From: Emydura subglobosa
Taxonomy: Eukaryota > Chordata > Testudines > Chelidae
Assembly (NCBI GenBank): GCA_007922225.1
Contig: ML680002.1
Location: forward strand, 1-64,000
Direction: 5' to 3'
Length of the DNA: 64,000 bases
A model generated the notes under the pieces. The model ran no database searches, was not told the DNA's origin, and worked only from the letters and a program-made list of their open reading frames with translations. Of the stretch, positions 23,546-35,859 are shown piece by piece (positions within the stretch are counted from its first letter, which is position 1; each line of letters opens with the position of its first letter). Made by a program: the position numbers and the translations under genes.

Positions 23546-24464
23546 GGAGATGGCCGCATTCCTGAAGCGTGTGAACACTCACTTGAGGCAACCTCTGATG
23601 GTGGAGAAGCGAGTGGCCATCGGTCTGTGGAATCTGGCAACCCCCAACTGTTACTGCTCAGTTGGGAATCAGTTCGGAATTGGTAAATTTACTGTGAGAG
23701 TTGCCATGATTCTAGTGACAGGGCCATCAATAGGCTTCTTCTACGAAGGGTAGTGACTTTGGGAAACGTGCAGGACATAGTGGATGGGTTTGCTGTGATG
23801 GGGTTCTCAAACTGTGGGGCGAGGCATTAATGGCACACACATCCATATCTTAGTGCCTGCCCACCTATCAACAGAGTACATAAACTGCAAGCGGAACTTT
23901 TCCATGTTGCTGCAGGCCCTTGTGGATCACAGGGGTTGTTTTACCGACATCTGTGTGGGATGATCTGGAAAGGTGCATGACGTGCATATATTTAGGAACT
24001 CGGTGCTGTTCTATAACATGCAGGTGGGCACTTTCTTCCCAAACCAAAAAATTTACATTGGTGGTGTGGAAATGCCAATAGTGATCCTGGGGGATCCAGC
24101 TTATCCCTTGTTTCCTTGGCTAATGAGGCTGTACACTGGGCACCTTGACAGCGACAAGAAACGTTTTAACAGCAGGCTAAGCACTTGCAGAATAATGATG
24201 AAATGTGCATTTGGGCTTTTAAAGGCGAGATGGAGATGTCTCCTTACTAGGCTGGACATCAGTGAAAAGAACATCCAATCAGTTATATCTGAGTGCTGTG
24301 TTCTTCATAATGTGTGTGAAGTGAACAGAGAAAGGTTCACCCAGTGTTGGGCTGTGGAGGCAGAAAGACTGGTGACCAATTTTGAGCAGCCAAATGTCAG
24401 CAATATGCCCAGAGCTAACCACGGAGCGCTTTGCATTCAGGAAGGATTGAAAACCAGGTTCTGA
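23546..24464 (+). pseudogene. Harbinger transposase (HARBI1-like), dead
   Basis: PIF/Harbinger DDE transposase would cut and paste the element together with a Myb/SANT-like partner. The frame starts near 23,550 with VEKRVAI-LW-LATP and the VGNQFG-GK block. It breaks near 23,753 and resumes at 23,973-24,464 with HD-HIFRNS, GDPAYPL and KARWRCLLTRLD. The catalytic triad is broken. The first Asp position reads Asn (AAT 23,829-23,831), the second Asp is kept (GAT 24,093-24,095), and the Glu before CAFG reads Lys (AAA 24,201-24,203). A TGA sits in the VGxSGKVHD block (23,959-23,961). The N-terminal helix-turn-helix region is partly missing. Confidence 0.85.
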
Positions 24465-24609
24465 AATGAGTCCCAGTAACAATTTCTGTTCCTCTATGTT
24501 TTGTGCCTTTGCTTAACATCCCCCCCACCATCGGTATCAGTACCCTCCAAATCCCTCCCAATCAAGATATGAATGAATAAAGAGACATGTATTGAAATGA
24601 TGCAAACTT

Positions 24610-26525
24610 TTATTTGTGAACATTCAAGTCGGTGAGGGCGCGGGGCGAGTGTTCATTCAGTCTCAGCGTGGCTGCTGCTGCTTTCTGCTCATCTCCACCA
24701 GGGTGCAGTGCATCCTGTACTGCAGCCTGGCCATTATTCTCCAAGATTGTTTGGAGGTGGGGGAAGGAAGAGGTCAGCAAAGCCACAGGTGGAGGAGCGT
24801 TCTGGAGAAGCTGCAGCAGGACTGTCCAGCTGCTGCTCCTCCTGAAGCTCCACAAGCCCCCTGACCATGTCTGCTTGATCGCTCATAATCCACAGCATCT
24901 CCTGAGCGTTACTGTGATCATGCTCTTGCATTGCTCTTCGACTCTCCCTTCCATGTCCATGTCCTGGGACAAGGTCAGGCGCCATGCTTGGAGCACTGTC
25001 TCTGTGTCCACGGAGGCATTCATGAGTTCACCAAACATGTTGTCCTGCGATTTTTTTCTCTCTTTCTGATTTGCAATAGACTTTCTGAAGCAGTTTGAGT
25101 GGGGGCACCAAGGCCAAGGTGTCTACAGAATGAAAAGAAATGCAATATGCTGCCGTTGTTAGCAGACCCAGGAAAATGAAGCAACTGCAACAATGTATAA
25201 AATACTCCCCTTACTATGCACAAACCTAAGCCAGACCCACATTCCATTCTGAACATCTCTGAAGGGTAGGCTCCCTGTGCCGTTACAGAGATGGTAAGCC
25301 AGGGGCAATTTACTCTACCACAGAGATGATTAATGATCTCTAAAAAGCTCATTTCAAAAGTCCTGTTTGAGAGGGGTGACTGGGCACAGCGGTTTAATTA
25401 AGATGGCCGTTTTGTCACGAGGGGGCCACAGTGGATCTGAGGACAGCGCAGGAGGGTTAATAGTCTCTTCAGAAACCAAAGCAAAATAATTAAAGTGACT
25501 CAGTAGGACAATACAAAGGGGAACAGAGACATACAGGGTATCGGCTGTGTAGCTTGGGTATTTTAAACATGCGCCATCTTCCCTAGGTGACCATGAGCAT
25601 TATCAGTGTCCTGAGGGTAACGTACAAGAAAAGGGAATATTTGCTGCATGCAGCGGGGTACCGGCCTGGCCCTTATGCTGCTATGCTGTGTTCTGCCATG
25701 ATTCCGGCTCACTTGATTGCAGCGTGGCACGGTAATGTATCCTACTGGGGAGGAAGGAACAAGGCTGCCCTCCCCCGAAACCTTGTGCAAAGGATAACAG
25801 ATTACCTACATGAAAGTTTCCTTGAGATATCAACAAATGATTCTTGAAGCATGCCTCTGCACATAAATAATCTGTTCCAGGAATAACCCCCCAATACAGT
25901 ATGCTAAACCCCTGAAATCCTCTTCTCCTCTCCTTTAAAAGGACATAACTGCTAAGAAGAAAAATAAAACTCACCAGATGTGTCTTCCCTGTGATCATTA
26001 TTGCTGTCCTGTGTACAGCTGGATTGCTCTGGGGTCAGGAATAGATCCTGACTGTCTGGGAAAACAGATACTCCCTCTCCTGCACCCTGCTCTTCTCATC
26101 CTCATCCTCATCCTCATCCACTGAGTCCTCATCATCCCTGGACTGGGATACAAAGGAGGTATTAATGCTGTGGGCGGCATCGTGGTGGGGTGTCCGCCAA
26201 AAATCGCATGCAGCTCCTGGTAGAAGCGGCATGTTTTTTGGCAAGGAGCCAGAATGGCTGTTAGCTTCCCTGGCTTTCTGATATGCCTGCCATAGCTCCT
26301 TGATCTTCACACAACACTGCTGCGCGTCCCTGTTATGACCCTTTTCCAACGTGCCCTGGGATATCTTCCCGTAAATGTACAAATTCCTTTTGTTGGCTCT
26401 GAGCTGAGCCATAACGGATTCCTCGCCCCACAGACTGTTGAGATCTAAGACCTCTGGTCAACTCCATGTTGGAGCAGGCTTGGGACTTGCAGTAGCCCTT
26501 GACAAGTTTAGCTACAAATCCCTCT
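24610..26525 (-). pseudogene. Harbinger Myb/SANT-like partner gene, decayed
   Basis: On the minus strand the frame from about 26,460 to 26,035 encodes a Myb/SANT-like DNA-binding domain of the ZSCAN/Harbinger type, with the conserved R-N-YIYGKISQG, NRDAQQC-VKIKELWQAYQK block. After it comes an acidic DEDEDE run at about 26,100. The C-terminal part continues on the minus strand at about 25,020-24,610, with a Gln/Leu-rich tail. It is convergent with the transposase, as expected for a two-gene Harbinger element. A stretch of about 1 kb between the parts contains no clear Myb-gene coding sequence and may be an intron or an insertion. Frameshifts make it nonfunctional. Confidence 0.7.
25587..25847 (+). 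CDS. Unrecognised 86-codon frame inside Harbinger
   Basis: An open frame on the plus strand, opposite the Myb-like gene, in the gap between its two parts. It reads as an ordinary protein-like sequence (WHGN-SYWGGRNKAALPRNLVQRI then DYLHESF), not as low-complexity or shadow sequence. I do not recognise a family. It may be a third element-encoded frame or an exon of a sequence into which the element inserted. Confidence that it is protein coding is low. Confidence 0.3.
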   Translation: MTMSIISVLRVTYKKREYLLHAAGYRPGPYAAMLCSAMIPAHLIAAWHGNVSYWGGRNKAALPRNLVQRITDYLHESFLEISTNDS

Positions 26526-26873
26526 CCACCGTGGCTGCACAGGGAATAAAAATTCAAATTTTCCCAGGGCATGAGGGGAGGGTCCATTTCTGGTTTGCAT
26601 GGCCATGTAACAGCAAAGCGCGAGTGTCCAGAGTGATCGCAACGGGGCATTATGAGATACCTCCCAGAGGCCTTTAACATCAAATTACATTATGCTCTGT
26701 CTACATTGACACAAAATCAATCCATGAAATTTGAATTTCTCACTACGCCATTTGCGGAGGTGGTTTTATTACGTTGACTTTTGCCGCGCTTTGAGTCGAA
26801 GGAACTACTGTGCCAATGTGGACGCAGGCATTGGGAGATCGATGTAAGTGATGTTAGAGTAGACCAGACCTAA

Positions 26874-27480
26874 GTGATTCATTCAGATTCACTCTTTGTT
26901 CCAAATGCTGTTCTTTACCCCGGACACTCCTTCCGCTGATCTTTTTGCTACCAGCAAAGATATGTGTAAATTCCCCCCTGTGCAACAATATCAGTTTTTT
27001 GCAGTTGATAAAAAGGCCAAACATTCTGGATGGATGAATTGGAAAAATTGAAGTTTTCAGATGTCCTAAAAGAAATTCCCAGGACGTCCCACAGGAAACT
27101 GGGATTGTCCCAGGAAAACTGGTATTCAAAGATTTTAAGGCCAATAATGATTATTATGATCATCTAATTTGACCTTTAATGAAACCAATAATTTGTGATT
27201 AACTAAAACATCTTCCAGGAAGTGATCTGGTTACAGAAATGCCCCAAAATAATGATTAGAACTGAGCTTTTAGAAAACCAACCAGTCTTGATTTAAAAGT
27301 TGTCAATGGTGGAGAATCAACCATTTCCCCAAGGAGTTTGGTCCCTAAATTTGTGCCTTATTTCTAATTGGAATTAATCTTGCTTGAACTTCCAGGAATT
27401 GGTTCTGCCCTTCTCTTCTATCTTAAAGGGCCCTTAAGTCCCATGAATGTATTTATAAACTGAGAACAAGACACTTGTAG
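26874..27480. other. Intergenic DNA between Harbinger and ERV-2
   Basis: AT-rich sequence. About 27,170-27,480 resembles a CR1-type 3' UTR ('accaaccagtcttgatttaaaagt', 'tggagaatcaaccatttcc'), but I could not delimit it. No gene seen. Confidence 0.4.
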
Positions 27481-27799
27481 GCCACTGTGATGTAGGCCTG
27501 AACCAGAGCAGGCCCAGATCATGGATATGTATTTGAAGTTTAAGGGTTAATCTGCACACTGAGAAAGAACAGAACTAGGCATTATAGATAGGGTTATTCC
27601 GGACACATAGCTTGTTTGTTCATGCCTTCCAAGGCTCCACTATGATAATTGACTACTTGAACATATGAGTGGGAACATCCTGCCTAAACATTCTGTGATT
27701 TAACATTTATGACACATTGGGGCCCTGCTTGTAAACATCTACAAATGAATGTTTGGGAACATCCTGAAATCTACTGTGATAATTTACAAGTGAAGTGAC

Positions 27800-28633
27800 A
27801 TGTCCATTGCATGTCAGGAATGTGATTGATGTGTAAATCATGGGGCAATGAGAGAGCAAATAAGATTTCTTTTATTTCTTTTTAGTAAAATTAGTATTAA
27901 TAAAATTGGTGTAGGTATAAGGATTTTATCATGTTCGTAAGTAAGTATAAGATAATGTATCAATGTAATGGGATAAGAATGTAATAATTTTTAGTAAGTA
28001 TGAATGAGGAGCGAATGCAGTTTGAGTCTGCTGAGATAAGACGGCGAGGAAGTAATTGCTGAGATAATGGTTCTCAGCCTTCAAGGGCATGGGATAGAGA
28101 AGATGCTTTTGTTTAAAGAACGTTTACAACCCACATGACTGAAGACCAAGATAACCTCAGAAAACAGGGGAGTTAACACCCAAGGACAGGAACAAGACAA
28201 AGTGTGAAACAGGAATGAAAGAATAACAAGAAAGCTATCACACTTGTGATATCAAATGTAATTGACAATTACATCAAACAAGGAAACTATCTGACATGAC
28301 AAAATCCATAGACCCGAATGGGGATGGATAAGTATAAAAATGGGGAGAAGAAACCTGGACTTTGGGCTCGTTCTGCAAATCCCAAAGACCATTATGTTGC
28401 AACTGACAGAGCCTGGCTCCATCCTCCTATCTGAGTCACTTGGCCAGTGATTCAGCTCGAGCAACACAGAGATTGGTAATTATATCCATCCTGCAGAACT
28501 CTGTGTGTATGTGAGTGAGATCGTGTTTTAGGTAATTGCTTTTTAAAATATTTTATTTTTGAATTCATAATAAACATGGCATACTGCCTTATTCCCTGAA
28601 AAAGATCCTACTATTTATTTTATAAGTATAACA
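27800..28633 (+). repeat. ERV-2 5' LTR (start approximate)
   Basis: A TATA-like 'agtataaaaatgg' lies at about 28,331 and 'aataaa' at about 28,569. The region from 28,336 to the end aligns with 35,487-35,796. The upstream boundary is not fixed, because the 3' LTR lacks the matching U3. Confidence 0.6.
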
Positions 28634-29567
28634 TTTTGGTGGAGAATTATGAAAGGGGGAGAATTGGTGTATGCTGTGAGTATTATTGAATTTGGTGTGC
28701 ACACCTTGTGATTATTGATTAAGAATATGTATTGCTATGTGAGGGGCATTGTAACTGAACCATTGTATTGCCATTTGTGGTGCGTTGTACCTATACCGTT
28801 GTATTGCCACATGCAGGGTGTCGAGGAAAGAATCACTCTACTACATTTTAGAATTGGATCAGGTGCAGTTTTAATTGTGACACACACACAATCACATAAC
28901 CATAGCTATGGTGAATACTATAGCCATAGTGAAAACCCAGGTGGCTATAGGGAAGTCAAGCAGCATGTCTGGATACTGGGCACATGTACTTCACCTGGCT
29001 ATCAGATACAAAAGACATATATACGGGTTGCTTAGGTTCATTTACATGTTGATCATATAGTGGAATTTGATTAACAGTTTAGGAAAGACAATTATATGTA
29101 CAATGGGGCACACCAGATGTTTCCACAGGAAAGACCAAAGAGCCATTTGATTACACAATGTGTTTCAGGTACCCTGGCTATCACCCGAAGATGGGTGGCT
29201 ACACAATACATGTTAAAATGCTAATCTGTATGGAGTAAGTTCCTATGGGGCCAGGAAGACAAGTGGGCACGTACCAATACTTATCAGAACAGGAAATGTC
29301 TGTTCACAGACTTCAAAAGGGCTAGAGTTCACAAAAGGAGATTGCATTTAAATTGTGGTCCTGAGACATCCTGTGGGATTTTAGTATCTTTATCTCAGTC
29401 TCAGTTTGGGGCATCCTGTCAATGATTTAACCTGAGGGCTTCCATCACAGTTGAGATTACCCAGTTTCAGGCCCGGCATTCTATAATCAATTCTATGATT
29501 AATTCTTTTATTCCTTAAGGGTGTTGTAGCTGCACCCCAAAACCTTGGTACTTAAGCAGGAATATAT

Positions 29568-31100
29568 TTGGGACCGTTCCAGAGAGTCAGGATGTTTAGA
29601 AAGAAACAACCAAGGAACTCCTCACCCTCCAGGAACAATCCCAACATCAAACCCCAATCCCTGTCCCTTGTTAAAGACATCTCCCATTTTAGTAATATAT
29701 TACATAAATTCGGACCAAGCCCCTGGACGGAACAGGCTTTAGCAGACGTCCGTACCATAACAGACTTAGAGGGAAAACTGACCCAGTATCTGGCAATGTA
29801 CAATCCCTTTGGAACAAAACAAAAAGATGCAGCAGCAATTTGGTTTTTGTGGGAAGCTTGTAATTCAGGCTACCTACAAGCTGCACTTGACTCGGATTCA
29901 ATCACCTCATTAACGGAAAAGGTGAAATCCCTAACTAATATTTTGGAACAATACAAATTGGATATTGAATTTGGAAAAATCTCCTCCATAAATGTCCAGA
30001 AACAGATTATTTCACTCTAAGAGACCCTAGAGAAGGAGAGAAATAAAAGAAGCAGATAGGAAGATGTCATTCAATCCCTAGCTAAAGTAGAAAAGGAAAA
30101 TCAGGCACTACAGGGAATAGTGAAGAAACTCACTCTTGAACAAGGGCAAACCCCTGCTAGCCACAGCCATTGTGAGTCCCTTATAAAACATTTGAAACAG
30201 AAACTGGGTTTCGTAACTGGACAAGTTGCAGCCGTAACTGCTGCAGAAACTGGATTCCCTCTACCAACCCCCTTTGAGTGGGAAGATGAATATGAGGACT
30301 CAGATGGGGAATGGGATCCAGCGGAGGATCCAGAGATCCCAAACCCATAATCCGGGTAACCCGAACTAGGACTGCTGGTGATGACGGGGTCACCAAAGCA
30401 CAAACAGTCACCCTGGCATCAGCAACAGATATAGAAGCCCTATATAGAATAGTGGGGTCTCTTGACCGGGAAAATTTCTCCAAATGGGTATACAAAGTTT
30501 TTCAATTAAGAGAAAGAGAAAACCTGACAGGTGCCAAAATTTGACGGATTGTGCTTTCTAGTGCCACTCCTGAAACATACAGAAAGTACATCTCCTGGCA
30601 AGGAATAATGGACCTGTCTTAGGTATTTTTCAGGATTTGGGTCTTCAGATGGGCCAAAGGCAGGTAATTACAAAGGCCCAGACCATGCAGCAAGACCAGA
30701 TGAGGATTCAGAGGTGTATCTGACTTGCTGGGGCTTGATGCAAATAATGGTTGGCCAGACACAGGCAAGACAGGACGAGGTAACAGATGAAGTATATTTT
30801 GCCGTAGAATCCTTAAGAGACTACGCAGCTGGATTAGATCCGTATTATTCTGCTGGAATGGGTGTATGGGTCCCTGGGGTTCCAGCAATCCTAGGTGATC
30901 TTAGAACAATGGTGCAGCAAATACGCTTATATGGAGGCCCTAGGTAACAGTAAAGAAGGAACTCCACACCACTGCAGTTTCAGCAGTAGAAATCATAACT
31001 TATTCCAATGAGAGTGGAACAAAAGGGAGTAATAGGCCTCAAAAAGGGGGATTCCAGGGCCACCCTAAGGGAAAAGGAGGAGCCCCACAAAAGGAAAGAA
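29568..31100 (+). pseudogene. gag: ERV-2 gag remnant
   Basis: Gag-like frames occur at 29,568-30,020, 30,120-30,350, 30,311-30,544 and 30,714-30,947. The first is Pro/Asn-rich, then has the WTEQALADVRTITDLEGK block shared with 20,300-20,375. The second is acidic. I see no clear zinc knuckle. Several stops and frame changes separate the pieces. The family assignment rests on position between the LTR and a protease-like domain. Confidence 0.6.
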
Positions 31101-31399
31101 TGTTATATCCTGATTTACCTCTTTGTTCTGATTCCAACAATTCCAAGCCAATAGAAGGGAGAGAAGATAAATGCAGAACTATTAACAGCGGAGCACGAAG
31201 ATTGGCACGGAGGCTGCTAATACAGAATGGAGTGGACAGAGATAAATGGAACGGGGCACCGACTATTACGGCTATTACAGGAGGCCTTCCGGGTATAAGG
31301 AATAAGACGAGAGGCGGCAAGTGTGGGTGTAGTGCCCAGGGCTCCCCTTCCCCCACCATCTCCCCACTCGGAGGAAACCAACAGACACTAGCGGAGCCC

Positions 31400-31740
31400 G
31401 CTGGATGCAGGACCTCCAGGGAAGGTAGGGGTGCAACAATGGGGTTCCTTGGTCACTTCTCCTGGGCTCAGAGGGGGAGATTGTGCATTTATGTCCAGCA
31501 GAGCGGTCAACCCCCTACGTTAGCTCTCATTGATACGAGGGCTGCCGTATCATTGATTAAAGCCCCACCAGCAATGGGGACCAAATACAAAAAAATAGCC
31601 TTGACATCCTTTCAGGGGAGCCAAAGCACTGTATGGGAATGTGTAAACGTTCCTTTTTCAATACAGGGATTCCAAACAGAAGGAAACGTGATTCAAACAC
31701 CCACTATGACAAACTATGTCATTCTGGGTAGGGACTGATT
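31400..31740 (+). pseudogene. pro: ERV-2 protease remnant
   Basis: The frame 31,100-31,738 ends in a retroviral aspartic protease: the active-site loop is LIDTRAAVS where DTGA is expected (about 31,530), and the C-terminal VILGRD lies at 31,718-31,735. The Gly-to-Arg change would inactivate it. The frame closes with TGA right after the GRD motif. Confidence 0.75.
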
Positions 31741-32320
31741 CTTTAAAAATAACATTGTAATTGATTTGGCCCATTGCAGGTTATGGAGACTGGAAAGACT
31801 GGCCCCGCACTGGAGACAAGAAGATGACAGCTGCATTGTTACAAAAAGAAAAAATGGTTGTATCGTAGCTCTGTCCACTGAGGAGGTGGAAGAATGGCAT
31901 GCTATGTTTCCTATGGTCTGGACATGGAAGAAAACAGACTGTGGTAAAATTAATGCATGTGTTAAGATAGTAGGTGAATTGGTTCCCCCTCAGAGACAAT
32001 ACAGATATCCCAATGGAACTGAGGAACAGTGACACAGATCAGAAAGGATCCGGAAGAGCAAGGAGTGATTAGGAAAACCAAACTCTCCCTTTAATTCTCC
32101 AATATGGCTGGTCTTAAAAGCGGACAGGAAGTCCTGGCACCTGACCATTAATTACCGGAGAATTAATAAAGGGACTGTACCCATGGCACCAATGTGGCTG
32201 ACATGAGGCACTCATAGAGATGCCGGCTCCCACAGCTGTGCACTCTCTGCAAGTATTGTTGGGAGAATTTAATTTCTTGTGAACACACATATATAAATAT
32301 GCAGAGATCACCCTTCCCTT
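31741..32320 (+). pseudogene. pol: ERV-2 reverse transcriptase remnant
   Basis: Only the N-terminal part is visible. 31,766-32,032 leads into the palm region, and 32,100-32,170 has the broken equivalent of a 'WLVLKADRKSWHLTINYRR' type block (frames interrupted). The YxDD region and RNase H are absent: the sequence jumps to integrase within about 300 bases, so most of pol is deleted. Confidence 0.6.
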
Positions 32321-32439
32321 ATGGAAACTACTGAAGAAGAAAAACCAGTGGGAATGGGGACAAGAGCAGGAGGACACCTTAAGCACTCTGAAACAAATCA
32401 ATTGAAAAAAGCCATGGAAGGGAAAGTGCCGACCAACCC

Positions 32440-33230
32440 TTGACGAACACCAGGAAAAATAGAAAGACAAGAGCTTGTGAGTGTGACTCATCAGTTTATG
32501 CAGGAGGGAATAGAAGGAACTCCAAGAAGGCTAAAACAAGTCATGGAGTGGGATCATATGAAGGACGATGTGCAAACCTGGGTCCGGAATTGTGTGCAGT
32601 GTGCTTGGAACAAGGCACAACCCCCAAACCCACAGGTAACGATGCACCAGTAACGACTGGGACCTTGGCACCATATCCAAACTGACTTCATAGACAAGCT
32701 GCTCTGAAGCAAGGAGGATACAAATATTTACTGGTGATAATAGATTCTTTTTCAGGCTGGGTGGAGGTGTTTCCCACCCAGAATAACAGTGACAGGACCA
32801 TGGCAAGAAAATTATTTGCTGAAGTGGTATGCCGATACAGTACCGCTGAAGTAATTGACTAGGACAACAGAGGGGAGGGAGGGCCTTTGAAGGGGAAGTG
32901 TTCACCCTCATGCTGCATGCTTTAGGAATCACACAGAGATTCCATATCCTTTACCAATCACAGTCCTCGGGACAGGTGGAGCGAATGAATTGCACCATCA
33001 AGGAGGCACTGAGAAAGGTAGTGAATAACACTGGCAGGGACTGGCCAGAGAAATTACCTCTTATCTTGGCAACAATCTGGAGCAGTGACCACTTGAGAAC
33101 TAAGATACAACCATATCAGATCCTCTTTGGGCAGGCAATGAAGCTAAAGATTAATACAGAACAAATCGAGGAGCAGATGGAGGGAAATCCTGAGGTAACC
33201 CATGCCAACCATTATCAACGGTTGAAGTAG
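32440..33230 (+). pseudogene. pol: ERV-2 integrase remnant
   Basis: The zinc-finger end of integrase (NCVQC) is at about 32,590-32,604. The first catalytic Asp is in QTDFID (32,679-32,696), followed by the KYLLVIIDSFSGWVEVF block (32,722-32,772). The second Asp region (about 32,857) is broken by a stop, and the Glu lies in SSGQVERMN (32,966-32,992), in the open frame 32,898-33,230. The core domain is recognisable but cannot be translated as one piece. Confidence 0.8.
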
Positions 33231-33539
33231 TTGCAGGAGGACAAAGCTACACTGCAGTATTGAGTTGATCAAGCTATCGAGAAAATGATAACAAAAACAC
33301 AGCATCAGAAAGGTACCGATGGTACCCTGTGGGAAACGGGATCAAGTAATGTATTTGAAATTGAGCAAAAAGGACCACACTTTAAGATCCAAGTGAACAG
33401 ATCCCTATTCGCTAGTGGACGGCTTAAATCCATTGGTATATCGTATTGATACAGAGGGGAAGCTGAAATGGGTACACGTATCGCAATTGAAGTTGTTTTC
33501 ATGAAATAACCATCTCCTGATTCCTTTCAGACAAAACGA

Positions 33540-35400
33540 ATCACTAACCTGCATGTCGCTTCCGAAGATAGCCCCTTGCGAATTCTGGTTCAGCATTATT
33601 GTTATTACTATAGAGTGCATTGGCGCCCTGCTCTTGGCATGTCGTCAGTCAGAAACCATCCTCCCTACAATATATAAGTGTTTCCTGGGAAGTCCATGTC
33701 TGGGACTAGCCGCAGAAAATGGGAACGAAACTGGAGTATAAAGTTTGGCAAGTGTTGCTATTTTTTGTAAAAAATTCCCTGATCTACAAGCTGGAAGCCA
33801 CAACAAAAAGGAACCCTGTAGCAGTCCCAGATCAGATCTTGAATCATTCCTGTCCCACTGATAGTGACTGCTCCTGGCTTTGTGTTCGAGACCCCAGCAT
33901 TCTAATAATCTGGTTTGATGTAAACACCAGCCAGCCATTAAGGCCATTGGGGAACATATGTGTATGTTTGGAAAGGAACGGTGTGTTTACAAGTTAATTT
34001 CACTGTCTCTGCAGATAAGGGCGACCATTGGGAAGTCGGGGTGAAAATAGAAGGGCCCCTAGGAGACCTCACAGAATCAGCCATGTATCCGTACTCGCCT
34101 TACATTTGGGATGGATATGTTAAAACTGGAGTAGCATTATCAGTTATTGTTGGGTATTGTCCCATCCCAAAAGAAGTGAAGATATGGTTGTTTCCTGATG
34201 CCTTTGTGAAGGCATGGACGCAGGTTTATGGTTTTATAACCAACACCCTGCGAGCCGTTAAAAAAATGAAGCTATTTAAAATAAAGTTAATCCTATCAAA
34301 GTCCTCCTGAACCCCCTCCTCATGGAATTGAAAGTGGACATGGATTGGACTAGGTTAAATGTCTCTAAATTGGAACCTGCCTGTGACCCATACTCCTTAC
34401 CAATCCTACTAGCATGGGTTAGAACACACCAAAATCCTTGAGTTAGAAACAGATGGGAAAAAACTGATACAATTTTGGGAGGAATTGGAGCCGGCACAGA
34501 ACTAATGAATACTGTGGACTTAGAAGTTATTAAGAATAAGTTAAGTTCTTTGTCCCAACTACAAGACAGCCTTATACAGAAGCAAATACATACCAATATA
34601 GATTTGGTACAAATAGGGCTGGGAAACCTTAAAGCAAAATGGAATATGTTGCAATGGTTGAATACCATAACTTGGTTACTATACAAAAAAAAAAAAGGAA
34701 ATGGGTACTAGAACTGCCTTAGTTATTGGATGTACTGAAATGCAGATTCTCAGCTTGGCTACTTTAGAACATGAAATGTATTGGATAATATCGGGAAATG
34801 TTAAAGTGTTGTCACACTTGTTGAAACAAAGAAGGTCACTGTTTTACACTTACAAATCAGACTGGATACAATTTGTGTCAAGCACGGAATTGTTGGTGGG
34901 AGAAATCATTGTTAGAATGGCCCATCAGCAAACACCGGAGACAGAACTGTGGAAAGTTAGCCAGCTTCCAACCTTGCATATGGGATCATTCTGGCTACCT
35001 CGTATTTCTAGCCAGTGGGCAGGAAGGGAGGGAAAGCTATTAGATACCTGGGGATGTATTATTTGGGACCCTCAAAAGTGAGTGTATTCTTCCTTGCCTG
35101 TTGCTCCTAGACCATGCAGCAAAGATATGTCATTGGAAACATGTGTACGGGATAAATTGAAAAATGTAACTCAAGTACTGTATAATGGTTTATGTGCTTG
35201 TGTAACCTCATGGAAAAAGGAGTATTGGGAAAATGAAAATGTTAGCGACTCACCTGTAAATAAATGTAAATGTAATGTCAGTGTGATTTATACAGGAAAC
35301 CCATACTTACTACCTCCCCAAAGCAGAAAAAAGACAAATTGTAGTAAGTGCAGAACCTGCCAATTTCTCAATTGACATTGGCTTGGATTGGCAGGATCTT
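33540..35400 (+). pseudogene. env: ERV-2 env remnant
   Basis: A run of plus-strand frames (33,553-33,741, 33,719-33,997, 33,960-34,310, 34,475-34,711, 34,701-35,081, 35,082-35,375) follows integrase. The first is a hydrophobic signal-anchor-like segment. 34,475-34,711 begins with a fusion-peptide-like glycine-rich stretch, then a heptad-like helical region. The later frames are Cys-rich and share blocks with 21,100-21,560 of the deleted copy. The order of a helical region before a Cys-rich one is unlike the ERV-1 env, so I cannot assign the class firmly. Confidence 0.6.
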
Positions 35401-35486
35401 AACAGATCTCTTGTTTAAGGGAGGCAAGGTTTCCCAGCTATTACAGCAAACAATGGATCATGCTGGAAACTGCACCATTCAGATCA

Positions 35487-35796
35487 TACACGCAAATGGG
35501 GAGAAGAAACCTGGACTTTGGGCTTGTTCTGCAAACCTCAAGGAGCACCATGTTGCGACCGACAGAGCCTGGCTCCATCCTCGTGTCTGAGTCACCTGGC
35601 CAGTGATTCAGCTCGAGCAACAGAGGATGATAATTATATCTCTCCTGCAGAACTCACTGTGTGTGTGTGTGGTGTGTGTGTAACAGTATGTTTTAGGCAA
35701 TTGCTTTTTAAAATATTTTCTATTTGTATTCATAAAAAACAGCATATTGCCTTATCCGCTGAATAAGATCCCGCTGTTTATTTTATAAGTATAACA
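35487..35796 (+). repeat. ERV-2 3' LTR, U3 missing
   Basis: Starting at 'aaatggggagaagaaacctgg' this matches 28,336-28,633 of the 5' LTR. The sequence before it is env-like, so the U3 upstream of this point has been lost. It ends at 'ataaca' (35,796). Confidence 0.75.
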
Positions 35797-35859
35797 TTCT
35801 GATCAATCTTGCCGATAAACTGAACAGACAGAGATATGGAAGCCACTCCCTTCAAGGCA

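Larger units (their letters stand above)
23500..26870. mobile_element. Harbinger DNA transposon, left end not found
   Basis: The right terminus is 'agtagaccagacc' at 26,858-26,870 followed by a TAA, the usual Harbinger target site. The matching left terminus ('ggtctggtct') is not visible between 23,280 and 23,550, so the left end is truncated or too decayed to see. The element carries the transposase and the convergent Myb-like gene. Confidence 0.65.
27480..35796 (+). mobile_element. ERV-2 provirus, decayed
   Basis: The 5' LTR ends at 28,633 ('ataaca') followed by 'ttTTGGTGGAG', a primer-site candidate. Interior pieces follow the order gag, protease, short reverse-transcriptase remnant, integrase, env. 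A partial 3' LTR ends at 35,796 with the same 'tataagtataaca'. The left LTR boundary is uncertain (27.5-27.9 kb). It is the same family as the 19.1-21.6 kb copy. All frames are interrupted. Confidence 0.8.
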
